Assembly (NCBI RefSeq): GCF_023715145.1
Contig: NZ_JAMBNP010000003.1
Location: forward strand, 310,001 to 374,000
Source of the DNA: Paenibacillus glycanilyticus
GTDB lineage: Bacteria; Bacillota; Bacilli; Paenibacillales; Paenibacillaceae
Reading direction: 5' to 3'
DNA: 64,000 bases
The notes beneath the pieces are model-generated. The model was not told the origin of the DNA. It saw only the letters and a program-made list of their open reading frames with translations, and ran no database searches. Made by a program: the position numbers and the translations under genes. This document shows, in pieces, positions 16,894-25,050 of the stretch. Numbering within the stretch: position 1 is the stretch's first letter; each line of letters begins with the position of its first letter.

Positions 16894-18129
16894 TTACTCT
16901 TCGCCGCGTGCTTCGAACCGTTTAATGATCTCGACGATAACCTGTACGGATTTGACCATGTTGTTAATGGACACATACTCGTATTTGCCGTGATAATTCT
17001 CGCCGCCGGTGAAAATGTTCGGTGTCGGCAGTCCCATATAGGACAGCTGCGAACCGTCCGTGCCGCCGCGGATCGCTTTGATAATCGGTTTGATATCGAG
17101 GCTCTCCATCGCTTCGCGGGCGATTTCGACGATATGGAAGACCGGCTCGATTTTGTCGCGCATATTATAGTACTGGTCTTTCAGCTCAAGCACGATGCTG
17201 TTTGGACCATAAATGGCCTTCAGCTCGTCTACGATTCGAGTTATCGTCGCTTTTCTGGCATCAAACTTCTCGCGGTTATGGTCGCGAATGATGTAGGACA
17301 TCTTTGTCTGCTCTACATCGCCTTGCAGCGTGTTCAGATGATAGAAGCCTTCATAGCCTTCGGTGTGCTCGGGCGCTTCGTTCACCGGAAGACGGCTGTT
17401 AAGGTCCATCGCGATTTTCATGGAGTTAATCATCTTGCCTTTGGCCGTGCCGGGATGAACGTTGGTGCCGTTAACGGTGATCTTAGCCGCCGCTGCGTTG
17501 AAGCTCTCGTATTCCAGCTCGCCAAGCGGACCGCCGTCGACGGTATAAGCGTATTTAGCGCCAAAGGCAGCTACGTCAAAGCGGTGCGGACCGCGGCCGA
17601 TCTCTTCATCGGGCGTAAAAGCGACGCGGATGCGGCCATGCTTGATGTCCGGATTCGCAATCAGATAAGCCATGGCCGTCATAATCTCGGCGATGCCGGC
17701 TTTATTGTCGGCGCCAAGGAGCGTTGTGCCGTCTGTTGTCATGAGCGTATGGCCTTTGTACTGGCTCAGCTCGGGAAAGTCCTTTACCGACAGCACGACG
17801 CCCAGCGCTTCGTTTAGCGTAATGTCGCCGCCTTCGTATTCAACAAGCTGCGGCTTTACGTTTTTGCCGGTGAAATCGGTCGCTGTATCTACGTGTGCCA
17901 GGAAACCGATCGTGGGTACCTGTTTATCTGAGTTAGCTGGCAGAGTTGCCATTACGTAACCGTTCTGGTCGACGGTCACCTCTTCCATCCCGATGGCTTT
18001 CAGCTCTTCGACAAGCTGGTTCGCAAGGGTAAGCTGGCCAGGCGTCGAGGGGCATGTCTCGCTCTCCTCATTCGATTGGGTATCTACGATGACGTAAGAG
18101 GTCAGTCGTTTAATAATTTCTTCTTTCAT
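16894..18129 (-). CDS. pepT: Peptidase T (aminotripeptidase)
   Basis: Zinc aminopeptidase that removes N-terminal residues from tripeptides in the cytoplasm, family M20B. At 411 residues it has the usual length. The metal-site motifs are clear: [12 protein letters not shown] (His and catalytic Asp), LLGADNKAG (bridging Asp), [11 protein letters not shown] (catalytic Glu and ligand), YTVDGG and the C-terminal [12 protein letters not shown] (final His). AAAGGAG precedes the ATG. The gene is alone and its stop codon touches the stop of the flavin reductase gene without a spacer. Confidence 0.95.
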   Translation of the reverse strand: MKEEIIKRLTSYVIVDTQSNEESETCPSTPGQLTLANQLVEELKAIGMEEVTVDQNGYVMATLPANSDKQVPTIGFLAHVDTATDFTGKNVKPQLVEYEGGDITLNEALGVVLSVKDFPELSQYKGHTLMTTDGTTLLGADNKAGIAEIMTAMAYLIANPDIKHGRIRVAFTPDEEIGRGPHRFDVAAFGAKYAYTVDGGPLGELEYESFNAAAAKITVNGTNVHPGTAKGKMINSMKIAMDLNSRLPVNEAPEHTEGYEGFYHLNTLQGDVEQTKMSYIIRDHNREKFDARKATITRIVDELKAIYGPNSIVLELKDQYYNMRDKIEPVFHIVEIAREAMESLDIKPIIKAIRGGTDGSQLSYMGLPTPNIFTGGENYHGKYEYVSINNMVKSVQVIVEIIKRFEARGEE

Positions 18130-18216
18130 CAGATCCGGCTCCTTTCATGGGTAACTTGCATATGTCCTCATTATAAAGGAGTGGAGGGCAGAAATCGAAT
18201 AACCGGATCGAGTGCG

Positions 18217-18265
18217 AAAAGGGCTGCAATTGATGGTCATGATGACCGTCAGCTGCAGCCCTTTT
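18217..18265 (-). terminator. Terminator of the amino acid dehydrogenase gene
   Basis: AAAAGGGCTGCA and TGCAGCCCTTTT form a perfect 12-bp outer stem, extended by a further paired segment (GGTCAT with ATGACC). On the minus strand it ends in TTTT just behind the dehydrogenase stop. Confidence 0.85.
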
Positions 18266-18282
18266 GCCGTGCTGGCCAATCC

Positions 18283-19323
18283 TCATCCGCTCAGCAGCTG
18301 CTCGGTCAGCTGGTTGGCGGCTTTGGCGGCGGATATGCCAAGCTTGTCGGAGCGTTCGAATACGTTCATGAGCGTGCCATAGATCCGCTCAACGCAGTTT
18401 CGGGCGTAGGAGGGAGAATTGTCATTCAGCTCGGCAGCGGTCACAATGATTCCGCCGGCGTTCAGCACATAGTCGGGCGAATACAGAATGCCCCGCTGAT
18501 GCAGGATATCGCCATGCCGCTCTTCCGCCAGCTGATTATTCGCGGCCCCTGCAATAATCCGGCACTGCAGCTGCGGGATGGACTTATCGTTGATGATGCC
18601 TCCAAGCGCGCAAGGGGAGTAGATATCGCATAGCTCCTGCGCGATGTCATTCACTCCAACAGCTTTAGCCCCGTAATGCTGCACGGCCTTCTGGACCAGC
18701 TCGTCATTCAAGTCGCTGACGACAAGCTTTGCTCCTGCGTGCGCCAAGTAGCGGCATAGGAACATCCCGACCTTGCCGAGTCCTTGAACGGCAACGACTT
18801 TGCCGGACAAGCTCTCCAAGCCGTCCAGCTTTTTGAGGGAAGCTCTCATTCCTAAATAGACGCCGTACGCGGTCATATCTGCCGTGAAAGTTCCCGAAGC
18901 GCCCAGCGATCCGGAGATGTCGGTGACATACCTGGTCTCCTTGTACACCCAGTCCATATCCGCCGAGGTTGTTCCCACATCCATTCCGGTTATATATTCG
19001 CCCTGCAGCCGGTTGATAAACCGTCCGAGAGCACGAAATAACGGTTCATTCTTATCCTTGAGGGGGTCCCCGATAACGACGGCTTTGCCGCCGCCGAAGG
19101 GCAGCTCCGCCATGGCCGATTTATAAGTCATCCCGCGGGCGAGCCTTACCGCATCTATCACGGCATCCTCGACGGACGGGTAGTTCCACATTCTGCAGCC
19201 CCCAAGAGCAGGGCCAAGCTTCGTATTATGGATTGCGATAACAGCGGTTAGTCCACTCTGCACATCCTGAATAACTTCCAGCCGTTCAAAGTCATCAAGG
19301 TTTATCAAGCTCCGCAAATCCAT
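18283..19323 (-). CDS. Leucine/phenylalanine-type amino acid dehydrogenase
   Basis: NAD-dependent dehydrogenase of the Glu/Leu/Phe/Val family, oxidatively deaminating a branched or aromatic amino acid to its 2-oxo acid. The dinucleotide motif is VAVQGLGKVG and the amino-acid site includes KLGPALGGCRMW, GMTYKSAMAELPFGGGKAVVIGDP (catalytic Lys in GGGK) and ITGMDVGTTSADMD. The features are mixed: GGCRM and FGGGKAV recall phenylalanine dehydrogenase, while the rest resembles leucine dehydrogenase, so I do not assign the substrate. The GGGGGA site selects the ATG at 19323 (346 residues) over an upstream TTG. It is monocistronic. Confidence 0.88.
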   Translation of the reverse strand: MDLRSLINLDDFERLEVIQDVQSGLTAVIAIHNTKLGPALGGCRMWNYPSVEDAVIDAVRLARGMTYKSAMAELPFGGGKAVVIGDPLKDKNEPLFRALGRFINRLQGEYITGMDVGTTSADMDWVYKETRYVTDISGSLGASGTFTADMTAYGVYLGMRASLKKLDGLESLSGKVVAVQGLGKVGMFLCRYLAHAGAKLVVSDLNDELVQKAVQHYGAKAVGVNDIAQELCDIYSPCALGGIINDKSIPQLQCRIIAGAANNQLAEERHGDILHQRGILYSPDYVLNAGGIIVTAAELNDNSPSYARNCVERIYGTLMNVFERSDKLGISAAKAANQLTEQLLSG

Positions 19324-19432
19324 ATAAAAATCCCCCTTGTCTGGCAATCCAGCAGCGTTGGTATTACCGTTGTATTCAACAGCAATAGCCGATGCTACTG
19401 GGATGTCTGATAAGGGGGACGATAATTTTAAC

Positions 19433-20113
19433 TTAAACGGTTGAGCGGCGGATCAGCACAAACGAGACGATGGCGTAACAAAGGATAAAAGGCAGGAGCC
19501 ACAGCGACAGATCAAAGGCGGTCAGATCGGCGAACCAATTAATGATGTTATCCAACCAGTCGTAGGAGATAATCAAAACCGTCAATAGAGTTGTGCTGAG
19601 GAGGGAGGCCAGCGTCAGGACGAGCATGCCGATTCCCCGGAATTTCCGGAACACGCTACCGATCGCGAATCCCCAGAAGAACAGCATAACCAGGGCAAGA
19701 AAGTACACGCTGAACTGTTGAACGAGATTGCCGTCTGTTAGATAGGGAAGATGGAAGAAGTGAAGACCGGTACCCCAGTAATTCGTCGCCTTTTCGATAG
19801 CGCTGAGCAAGAGCAGACCGATAGCAGTGAAGAAGCCGATGATAACGGCGTTCAGCGCCGTGCCCACGAAATAATCGGTCCTCCGGATGCTGAAGCTGAT
19901 GGCGAACGAAAACGTCTGCGGAAGAACGATGATGCCAAGCACGAGCATATAGATGAAGATGGACATGAGTCCCCCGGTGTATATTTCAACGCCGCTCAGA
20001 AACCCGACAATCAGATTGACCAAAAAGCTGGAGCCTAGAATCATGCCCGGGATGACAAGCCAGGCGGATTTGTCGCGTTGATGCAATTTCAGTACATTGC
20101 CGATTCGATTCAT
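19433..20113 (-). CDS. ABC transporter permease, GntR-linked
   Basis: A 226-residue membrane protein with about six hydrophobic segments, starting with a short basic cytoplasmic stretch (RIGNVLKLHQRDKSAW). It has no family motif that I can name, but its ATG overlaps the stop of the upstream ATPase gene by four bases, so it must be the membrane partner of that ATPase. The set GntR regulator, ATPase and permease is the layout of the YtrA-type envelope-stress operons of Bacilli; the substrate is unknown. Confidence 0.82.
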   Translation of the reverse strand: MNRIGNVLKLHQRDKSAWLVIPGMILGSSFLVNLIVGFLSGVEIYTGGLMSIFIYMLVLGIIVLPQTFSFAISFSIRRTDYFVGTALNAVIIGFFTAIGLLLLSAIEKATNYWGTGLHFFHLPYLTDGNLVQQFSVYFLALVMLFFWGFAIGSVFRKFRGIGMLVLTLASLLSTTLLTVLIISYDWLDNIINWFADLTAFDLSLWLLPFILCYAIVSFVLIRRSTV

Positions 20114-21009
20114 GAACGTGTGCCTCCTTTGACATCTGTTTTTTTGCTCGTTAATTGAACGATCAGCTGCTGCAGAGATATCGCGGCGATCTGAAGGCCG
20201 AGGGCGTCGGCCTTCTTCCGCTCCGCCTCGGACAACCTGCCGGTCACCCCAGCGGTCAGAAGGGCGCCAAACGGCTCGCGAGAAATGACTTTTTTGTCTG
20301 CGATGAAGCTTTCAACCGCGGTTGCCGTGCCTGCGACCGAATAAGCGGTGCCGCGCAGCTCCTCCGCGTCCTCATTAATGAGGACCTTGCCTCCGTCGAT
20401 GACGATTACATGCTCCAATAGGCGGCTTACCTCATCGATCAAGTGAGTAGAAAGGACGATCGTCCGCGGGTTCTCGGAATAGTCCTCGATCAGCCGGTCA
20501 TAGAACAAGGCTCTTGCCACGGCGTCGAGGCCCAAATAAGGCTCGTCAAAGATCGTAAGCGGCGCGCGGCTGGCCAGCCCGACAATGATTCCGACGGAGG
20601 AGTGCATCCCGCGGGACAGCTTTTTCATTTTGCGTTTCAGCGGCAGCTGGAAGTCCTTGAGCAGCTCGTTTGCAAACGCTCTGTCCCAGTTCGGGAACAG
20701 GGAGGAGGACAGCTCCAGCACATCCTGCACCGAATAATTATCCGGATACTTCTGGCTTTCTTTAATAAAACAAATCTGACTGAGCACGCGGGAATTCTCG
20801 TAAGGCTCTTCGCCAAATACCTTCAGCTCTCCGCTGGTCGCAAACAGCTGAGCGGTAATCATGTGCATGATCGTTGTTTTGCCGGCGCCGTTTCTTCCGA
20901 GCAGCCCGTAGATTTTATCCGGCTCCAGCGTGAACGATACTTCATTGACGGCGGTCACTTTCCCGTAGGATTTCGTTAACTGCTTCACTTCCACTGCATT
21001 GCCTGTCAT
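20110..21009 (-). CDS. ABC transporter ATP-binding protein (YtrB-like)
   Basis: A 299-residue ATPase. Walker A is GLLGRNGAGKTT (residues about 34-45), the signature is LSRGMHSSVGI, in which the usual LSGGQ is degenerate, and Walker B is LTIFDEPYLGLD followed by the switch His in VLSTHLIDEV. A C-terminal region of about 80 residues after the nucleotide-binding domain (AVESFIADKKVISREPFG) is common in this group. Overlaps of four bases with both neighbours show tight translational coupling within the GntR-ABC operon. Confidence 0.92.
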   Translation of the reverse strand: MTGNAVEVKQLTKSYGKVTAVNEVSFTLEPDKIYGLLGRNGAGKTTIMHMITAQLFATSGELKVFGEEPYENSRVLSQICFIKESQKYPDNYSVQDVLELSSSLFPNWDRAFANELLKDFQLPLKRKMKKLSRGMHSSVGIIVGLASRAPLTIFDEPYLGLDAVARALFYDRLIEDYSENPRTIVLSTHLIDEVSRLLEHVIVIDGGKVLINEDAEELRGTAYSVAGTATAVESFIADKKVISREPFGALLTAGVTGRLSEAERKKADALGLQIAAISLQQLIVQLTSKKTDVKGGTRS

Positions 21010-21374
21010 TTTGCATCCCCTCTCCGGATCATATCCGTTAATTGATCAGCCGAAATGCCCAGCTTCTCCGCTTCCATCAGCATGGTCACGACATATTGCT
21101 CGAAAAACTGCTCCTTGCGCTTCTCCACCAGCACGGCTCGCGCTCCAGTAGCTACGAACATCCCAATCCCTCTTTTCTTATACAAGATTCCTTCGTCCAC
21201 CAGCAGGTTGACACCCTTCGCGGCTGTTGCGGGGTTGATCTGATAAAAGGAGGCGAATTCGTTCTTTGAAGGAACCTGTGATTCCTCCGGCAGCCGTCCT
21301 TGGATGATGTCGTCTTCGATCCGTTCTGCGATCTGCACGAAGATGGGACGGCTGTCGTCGATGATTAGTGTCAT
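21006..21374 (-). CDS. GntR family regulator (YtrA subfamily)
   Basis: A short 122-residue GntR protein with only the winged helix-turn-helix (FVQIAERIEDDIIQGRLPEE, QVPSKNEFASFYQINPATAAKGV, LVDEGILYKKRGIGMFV) and a small helical tail. This is the YtrA subfamily, whose members repress the ABC operon they head. An inverted repeat with nine-base arms lies 32 bases ahead of its start. GAGGTGA serves as ribosome site. It is coupled by a four-base overlap to the ATPase gene. Confidence 0.92.
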   Translation of the reverse strand: MTLIIDDSRPIFVQIAERIEDDIIQGRLPEESQVPSKNEFASFYQINPATAAKGVNLLVDEGILYKKRGIGMFVATGARAVLVEKRKEQFFEQYVVTMLMEAEKLGISADQLTDMIRRGDAK

Positions 21375-21405
21375 ATGTTTTTATCACCTCTTGGTTAGCT
21401 AAGTG

Positions 21406-21427
21406 GTTGATTACTCATGTAACCAAC
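21406..21427. promoter_or_regulatory. Probable GntR operator of the ABC operon
   Basis: GTTGATTAC and GTAACCAAC are complementary at eight of nine positions and flank a TCAT spacer, giving a two-fold symmetric site upstream of the regulator gene. Autorepression is inferred from position and from the behaviour of YtrA-type regulators. Confidence 0.6.
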
Positions 21428-21464
21428 TATACAGGAGGTGTTTTAAAGAGTCAATAGGCTTTTT

Positions 21465-21512
21465 ACAAAAAAAGGAGCGGACTTCCTGTTTATTACAGGA
21501 AGTCCGCTCCTT
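21465..21512 (-). terminator. Terminator of the ohrR-like gene
   Basis: A perfect 18-bp stem around TTATT is followed on the minus strand by a run of T, 14 bases behind the ohrR stop. It is also upstream of the GntR operon, insulating the two. Confidence 0.9.
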
Positions 21513-21525
21513 AATAGGATCGATC

Positions 21526-21966
21526 TTAGGTCGCTTCGTTAATCTTGCTCATTAAAGACTGCACTTGCTTGCGTAAGGCGAATAGCTCCTCCGGCTCAAC
21601 CGCGGTGCCTTCAAATAACCGGAGAGGCACGCAGGAAGCCTTCTCCCGGAGCTGCTGTCCTTGCTCGGTCAAGCGTACGACCAAATGCCGTTCATCGGAT
21701 TTATCCCGTGCTCTTGTCAGAAGTCCCATGGACTCCAATTTCTTGAGCAGCGGAGTAAGTGTGCCCGAATCCAGAAGAAGCTTGGCGCCAAGCTCCTTCA
21801 CCGATACATTATCCTGCTCCCACAGGGAAAGCAGCGTAATGTATTGGGTATAGGTAAGGCCAAGCTCGGCCAGAAGTGGACGGTACAGCTTCGTAATTTC
21901 TCTCGAGCATGCATAGAAGGCAAAACATAGCTGGTTATCCAGCTTCATTAATTCCTCGCTGTTCAT
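21526..21966 (-). CDS. ohrR: OhrR-like organic peroxide sensing repressor
   Basis: MarR-family redox sensor of 146 residues. The N-terminal LDNQLCFAFYACSREITKLY matches OhrR of Bacillus subtilis closely, including the peroxidatic Cys (Cys14 here); a second Cys at 19 and one near residue 112 are extra and could allow disulfide formation. The DNA-binding part is SVKELGAKLLLDSGTLTPLLKKLE and the wing RDKSDERHLVVRLTEQG. The divergent gene is a glutathione peroxidase homologue, and two OhrR-box-like sites lie between them. The target normally expected is ohrA; its replacement by gpx is noted. Confidence 0.88.
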   Translation of the reverse strand: MNSEELMKLDNQLCFAFYACSREITKLYRPLLAELGLTYTQYITLLSLWEQDNVSVKELGAKLLLDSGTLTPLLKKLESMGLLTRARDKSDERHLVVRLTEQGQQLREKASCVPLRLFEGTAVEPEELFALRKQVQSLMSKINEAT

Positions 21967-22006
21967 AGCTGTCGCAACCCCCTTTTTAGAAATCCATCTC
22001 TATATA

Positions 22007-22020
22007 AATTGTATGCAATT
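22007..22020. promoter_or_regulatory. OhrR-type operator near the ohrR start
   Basis: AATTGTATGCAATT has perfect five-base arms (AATTG and CAATT) and differs by one base from the Bacillus core AATTGTATACAATT (recalled). It lies about 40 bases upstream of ohrR on its own strand, which suits autorepression. Confidence 0.6.
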
Positions 22021-22078
22021 AATTGGGTGATTGTATTGTAGCACTGCCTCCATAACGTGTCAAAGGAACAAACAGGCT

Positions 22079-22108
22079 TTGACAACGGACAATAAATTTT
22101 ATACAATT
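22079..22108 (+). promoter_or_regulatory. gpx promoter with overlapping OhrR-type operator
   Basis: TTGACA (22079-22084), a 17-base spacer and TACAAT (22102-22107) form a near-consensus sigma-A promoter. AATTTTATACAATT (22095-22108) covers the -10 and matches the OhrR core at 13 of 14 positions. Repression by OhrR and release by organic peroxide are predicted. Confidence 0.75.
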
Positions 22109-22146
22109 TAATCAATAACAATTTAACTAAAAGGAGATGCTTTCAA

Positions 22147-22629
22147 ATGTCCCTGTACGATATCGAGGTAAAAACCATTCGAGGCGAGAAACAAACGCTG
22201 GCTCCCTACAAAGGTCAAGTGCTGCTCATTGTGAATACGGCAACGAAATGCGGGTTTGCCCCGCAATTCAAAGGCCTGCAGAAGCTCCATGACACGTATA
22301 AGGAGGATGGATTTGCCGTGTTAGGCTTCCCAAGCGGCCAGTTCATGAATCAGGAGCTGGAAGACAATGCGGAGATTGCCCAGTCCTGCGAGCTGAACTT
22401 CGGCGTAAACTTCCCGTTGTACGAGAAGGTTGATGTGAACGGCAGCACGGCCCATCCTCTGTTCCAGAAGCTCACCAAAGACGCGCGCGGGCTTCTTGGT
22501 TCGCAACGGATCAAGTGGAACTTCACGAAGTTCCTGGTCAATAAAGAAGGCAAAGTCGTGAAGCGGTTTGGTCCAAATGTAACGCCGGAGAAAATCAACG
22601 AAGAAATCCAATCGCTGCTTGGTTCTTAA
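22147..22629 (+). CDS. Glutathione peroxidase-like thiol peroxidase
   Basis: A 160-residue Gpx/BsaA-type peroxidase that probably reduces hydroperoxides using thioredoxin or a low-molecular-weight thiol. The peroxidatic Cys is in NTATKCGFAPQF and the likely resolving Cys in AQSCELNFGVNFP; the tetrad partners Gln and Trp are in FPSGQF and KWNFTKF. The loop usually reading FPCNQFGGQE is here FPSGQFMNQE, so one common cysteine is lost. AAGGAG precedes the ATG. It is divergent from ohrR and its promoter carries an OhrR-like box, so it is the probable effector of this peroxide switch. Confidence 0.92.
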   Translation: MSLYDIEVKTIRGEKQTLAPYKGQVLLIVNTATKCGFAPQFKGLQKLHDTYKEDGFAVLGFPSGQFMNQELEDNAEIAQSCELNFGVNFPLYEKVDVNGSTAHPLFQKLTKDARGLLGSQRIKWNFTKFLVNKEGKVVKRFGPNVTPEKINEEIQSLLGS

Positions 22630-22638
22630 TACACGAAT

Positions 22639-22679
22639 AAAGCCGGGGCCGACGCATCATGCGTCAGCCCCGGCTTTTC
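22639..22679. terminator. Terminator after the gpx gene
   Basis: AAAGCCGGGGC and GCCCCGGCTTTT form the outer stem, and GACGCAT/ATGCGTC continues the pairing to a tight apex. It lies between convergent genes and can serve gpx and, from the other side, the NAD-binding gene. Confidence 0.88.
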
Positions 22680-22709
22680 TGTGTCTTGACCTCCAAAGGG
22701 AATTGAAAG

Positions 22710-23339
22710 TTAATACGCAATGCCCACCCGGGCACGGTTATATTGCCCGCTGAACAGCTGGGCATAGGCAAAAGCAGCGGTATCGCCCGTTGTGATTCTC
22801 GATCCGTTCTCCGGCAAATAGCCGCGTTCCTCCCGGTAACCACCCTCAGCCGGACCGTCCGGCAAATAAGTCGGGCAGATCAGCGTCCAGTCGAGATCCG
22901 AATTCTCCAAGAGGCGTAATACCGCATGATGCTCCTCGGCAGCCCGCGTAAGTGATCTCCTTGATTCGCTTGACTGATAACGGAGCAGTCCGGGTTCAGA
23001 GCGGCTGTCCAGCACTCCTGCCGTGCCAATAGCCACAAGCCGCTTGATCCCCATTTGTTTCATGCTGTCCAGAATAAGAGGGAAGCTGCCTGACAAGACG
23101 GATCCGCCGTCTGTATTTAACGCGCTGAGGACGGCATCTGCTCCTCGCAACGTTTCGCGAACGGAGTTCGCATCCGTGGAATTCCCTTCCACAATCTTCA
23201 GCCCAGCCTCATTATCTATTAACTTTATTAATTTATCCGGCGTTCTGGCGAGAGCTGTAACCGCATGTCCATCCTCCAGGGCATGGGCACAAATCAAGGA
23301 ACCAACCCGTCCTGACGCACCAAAAATAGCAATGTTCAT
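22710..23339 (-). CDS. NAD(P)-binding Rossmann protein (atypical SDR)
   Basis: A 209-residue atypical short-chain dehydrogenase/NmrA-like protein. The nucleotide motif is IAIFGASGRVGSLI at the very N-terminus, and the second basic strand motif ALARTPDKL favours NADP. KRLVAIGTAG and DWTLICPTYLPDG are the usual later signatures. The substrate, if any, is unknown; related proteins (YwnB type) are often redox or stress linked. The GGAGGG site selects the ATG at 23339 over one five codons earlier. It converges on the gpx gene. Confidence 0.86.
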   Translation of the reverse strand: MNIAIFGASGRVGSLICAHALEDGHAVTALARTPDKLIKLIDNEAGLKIVEGNSTDANSVRETLRGADAVLSALNTDGGSVLSGSFPLILDSMKQMGIKRLVAIGTAGVLDSRSEPGLLRYQSSESRRSLTRAAEEHHAVLRLLENSDLDWTLICPTYLPDGPAEGGYREERGYLPENGSRITTGDTAAFAYAQLFSGQYNRARVGIAY

Positions 23340-23513
23340 TTTTTCGCCCTCCATATATAATAGATTCTATATTAAAATTTTATCATAATGGAGCAACATT
23401 CCAGCAATGTGCTGCGTCTAGTAGGTATGCTTGCATGCATATTTTTTTTGCCTTACGTTGCCCATTTTTTGTAAAACTATGTAATCGATTGATATTTAGG
23501 GGGAAATAAGTGA

Positions 23514-24725
23514 ATGACTCGTGCCCGAGCAGCTCTTTGGACAAATGGTATTCTAATACTCCTATGTTTGGGGCTCCTAGCCGTATCTTGTTCGGCACCG
23601 GCAAGGAATAAGTCGGTCAGCTTTTACGTCAACGGGGAGAAGGTCAAGCAAACGCCGGCGGTGGATATGGTCGATGGCGAGCCGATGGTGCCGGCCTCAT
23701 TCCTGGAAACAACTTTTCAATCCAAGCTGGAATGGACGCTGAAGGATGCCGGCGGCAGCGGCCTTTATTATAAGGATAAGGTAGCAGTACTGATGTATCA
23801 TGATTTTACGAAAACGGCGGCGATGAAAACAAAAGGCGCGGAGGCGGAATCGGCCATTCCGACGGATGTGTTCAAGGAACAGATGGAGCTGCTTAAGGCA
23901 GACGGATTCCATGTAATCTCGATTGATCAATACGCCGATTTTATCGAAAACAAAGGCAATGTTCCGGACAACGCGGTGCTGCTTACGTTCGATGACGGTT
24001 ACGAAAGCTTTTACACCGAAGCCTATCCTGTATTGAAGGAGCATGGCTATTCTGCGGTAAACTTCGTTATCGTCTCGGGAGCGGATCATGCGGACAAACC
24101 CAAGCAAAAGGGCCGTCCGAAGATGACTTGGAGCCAGATGAGGGAAATGCAGAAGTCGGGCATGTCCTTCTATAATCATACATACGACAGCCACAAATAC
24201 GGCGTGATGCGCGCCGATGGCTTAACGAAGCCGGTGCTGACCCGCCATCAATATTTGAAGAAAGAGCAGCGGGTCGAGACGGACGAGGAATACCACGCCC
24301 GCGTGAAGACGGACCTGGAGAAAGCCGAACAGCGGCTGAAAGAGGAGCTGGGCAACACAAGGGGAATTATCGCTTTCCCTTACGGGGCTTATAATGCCGA
24401 GGTGCTGGATATTCTGAAGGAAGCGGGAATCTCGATCTCCTTCACGGTCAAAGAAGGCATTAACGTCCGCGGGCAGACGAACGGCTTCCGCGTGAACGGG
24501 GCGAGGGAAGGCGAGTCCGCAAGGCAGCTGATGGAGAAGCTCAAGGCACTGGACATGAATGATGCGGCGGTTACGGTGCAATTGGACGGTCGGGAAGCAG
24601 CCTTCAAGGAGCAGCCGTACAAAGGGCCAAACGGCGTTATGATTCCGCTTAAGGAATACTGCAAGATGAAAGGCATGAAGCTTCACTTCAGCAAATGGAA
24701 GAAGCAATATAAAATCACGGCATAA
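23514..24725 (+). CDS. Polysaccharide deacetylase lipoprotein with stalk-type domain
   Basis: A 403-residue exported carbohydrate esterase (CE4 fold). The N-terminus has a hydrophobic segment ending LLAVSCSAP, a plausible lipobox, so it is likely anchored to the outer membrane face. Next comes a domain resembling the copper-amine-oxidase-N or stalk module (VSFYVNGEKVKQTPAVDMVDG), with a similar piece repeated at the C-terminus. The deacetylase core (about residues 80-310) has VLMYHDF, LLTFDDGYESF (metal Asp), NHTYDSH (metal His pair) and IAFPYGAYN. The likely substrate is a poly-N-acetylglucosamine or wall glycan. GGGGGAAAT precedes the ATG. It is monocistronic. Confidence 0.87.
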   Translation: MTRARAALWTNGILILLCLGLLAVSCSAPARNKSVSFYVNGEKVKQTPAVDMVDGEPMVPASFLETTFQSKLEWTLKDAGGSGLYYKDKVAVLMYHDFTKTAAMKTKGAEAESAIPTDVFKEQMELLKADGFHVISIDQYADFIENKGNVPDNAVLLTFDDGYESFYTEAYPVLKEHGYSAVNFVIVSGADHADKPKQKGRPKMTWSQMREMQKSGMSFYNHTYDSHKYGVMRADGLTKPVLTRHQYLKKEQRVETDEEYHARVKTDLEKAEQRLKEELGNTRGIIAFPYGAYNAEVLDILKEAGISISFTVKEGINVRGQTNGFRVNGAREGESARQLMEKLKALDMNDAAVTVQLDGREAAFKEQPYKGPNGVMIPLKEYCKMKGMKLHFSKWKKQYKITA

Positions 24726-24749
24726 TGAACTCATAAGAGTTATAAATAC

Positions 24750-24800
24750 AAGAGCTGCATTCCTTGGTCATGCTAGGACCAGGGGGTGCAGCTCTTTTTT
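24750..24800 (+). terminator. Terminator after the deacetylase gene
   Basis: AAGAGCTGCA and TGCAGCTCTT form the outer stem with further inner pairing (TTGGTC with GGACCA), followed by TTTTT. Confidence 0.88.
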
Positions 24801-24991
24801 GTGCTTTCCGGCGTATCCGAAACCGTATCCGGTATTCGCTGGCAATCCGGTTTCCGGGGGATATTCGATTCTGAAAAGAACAAATAATAACCGCACAGGC
24901 AATTAAAGTTCGACATCATTCGAGTGGGGGATATTTAGGGGGGGAATCTCAAGACCTAAAGAAAACCTACCTCATATCCTAAGTTCACACA

Positions 24992-25020
24992 TTGTAAGGG
25001 TTTGCAGAATTAAAGATAAT
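24992..25020 (+). promoter_or_regulatory. Promoter of the sugar ABC operon
   Basis: TTGTAA (24992-24997), a 17-base spacer and GATAAT (25015-25020) fit sigma-A. The gene-free stretch 24726-25050 otherwise holds the preceding terminator; I see no other structured element in 24801-24991. Confidence 0.55.
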
Positions 25021-25050
25021 AAGGACATCACAAACAAAGGGGATAAACAA

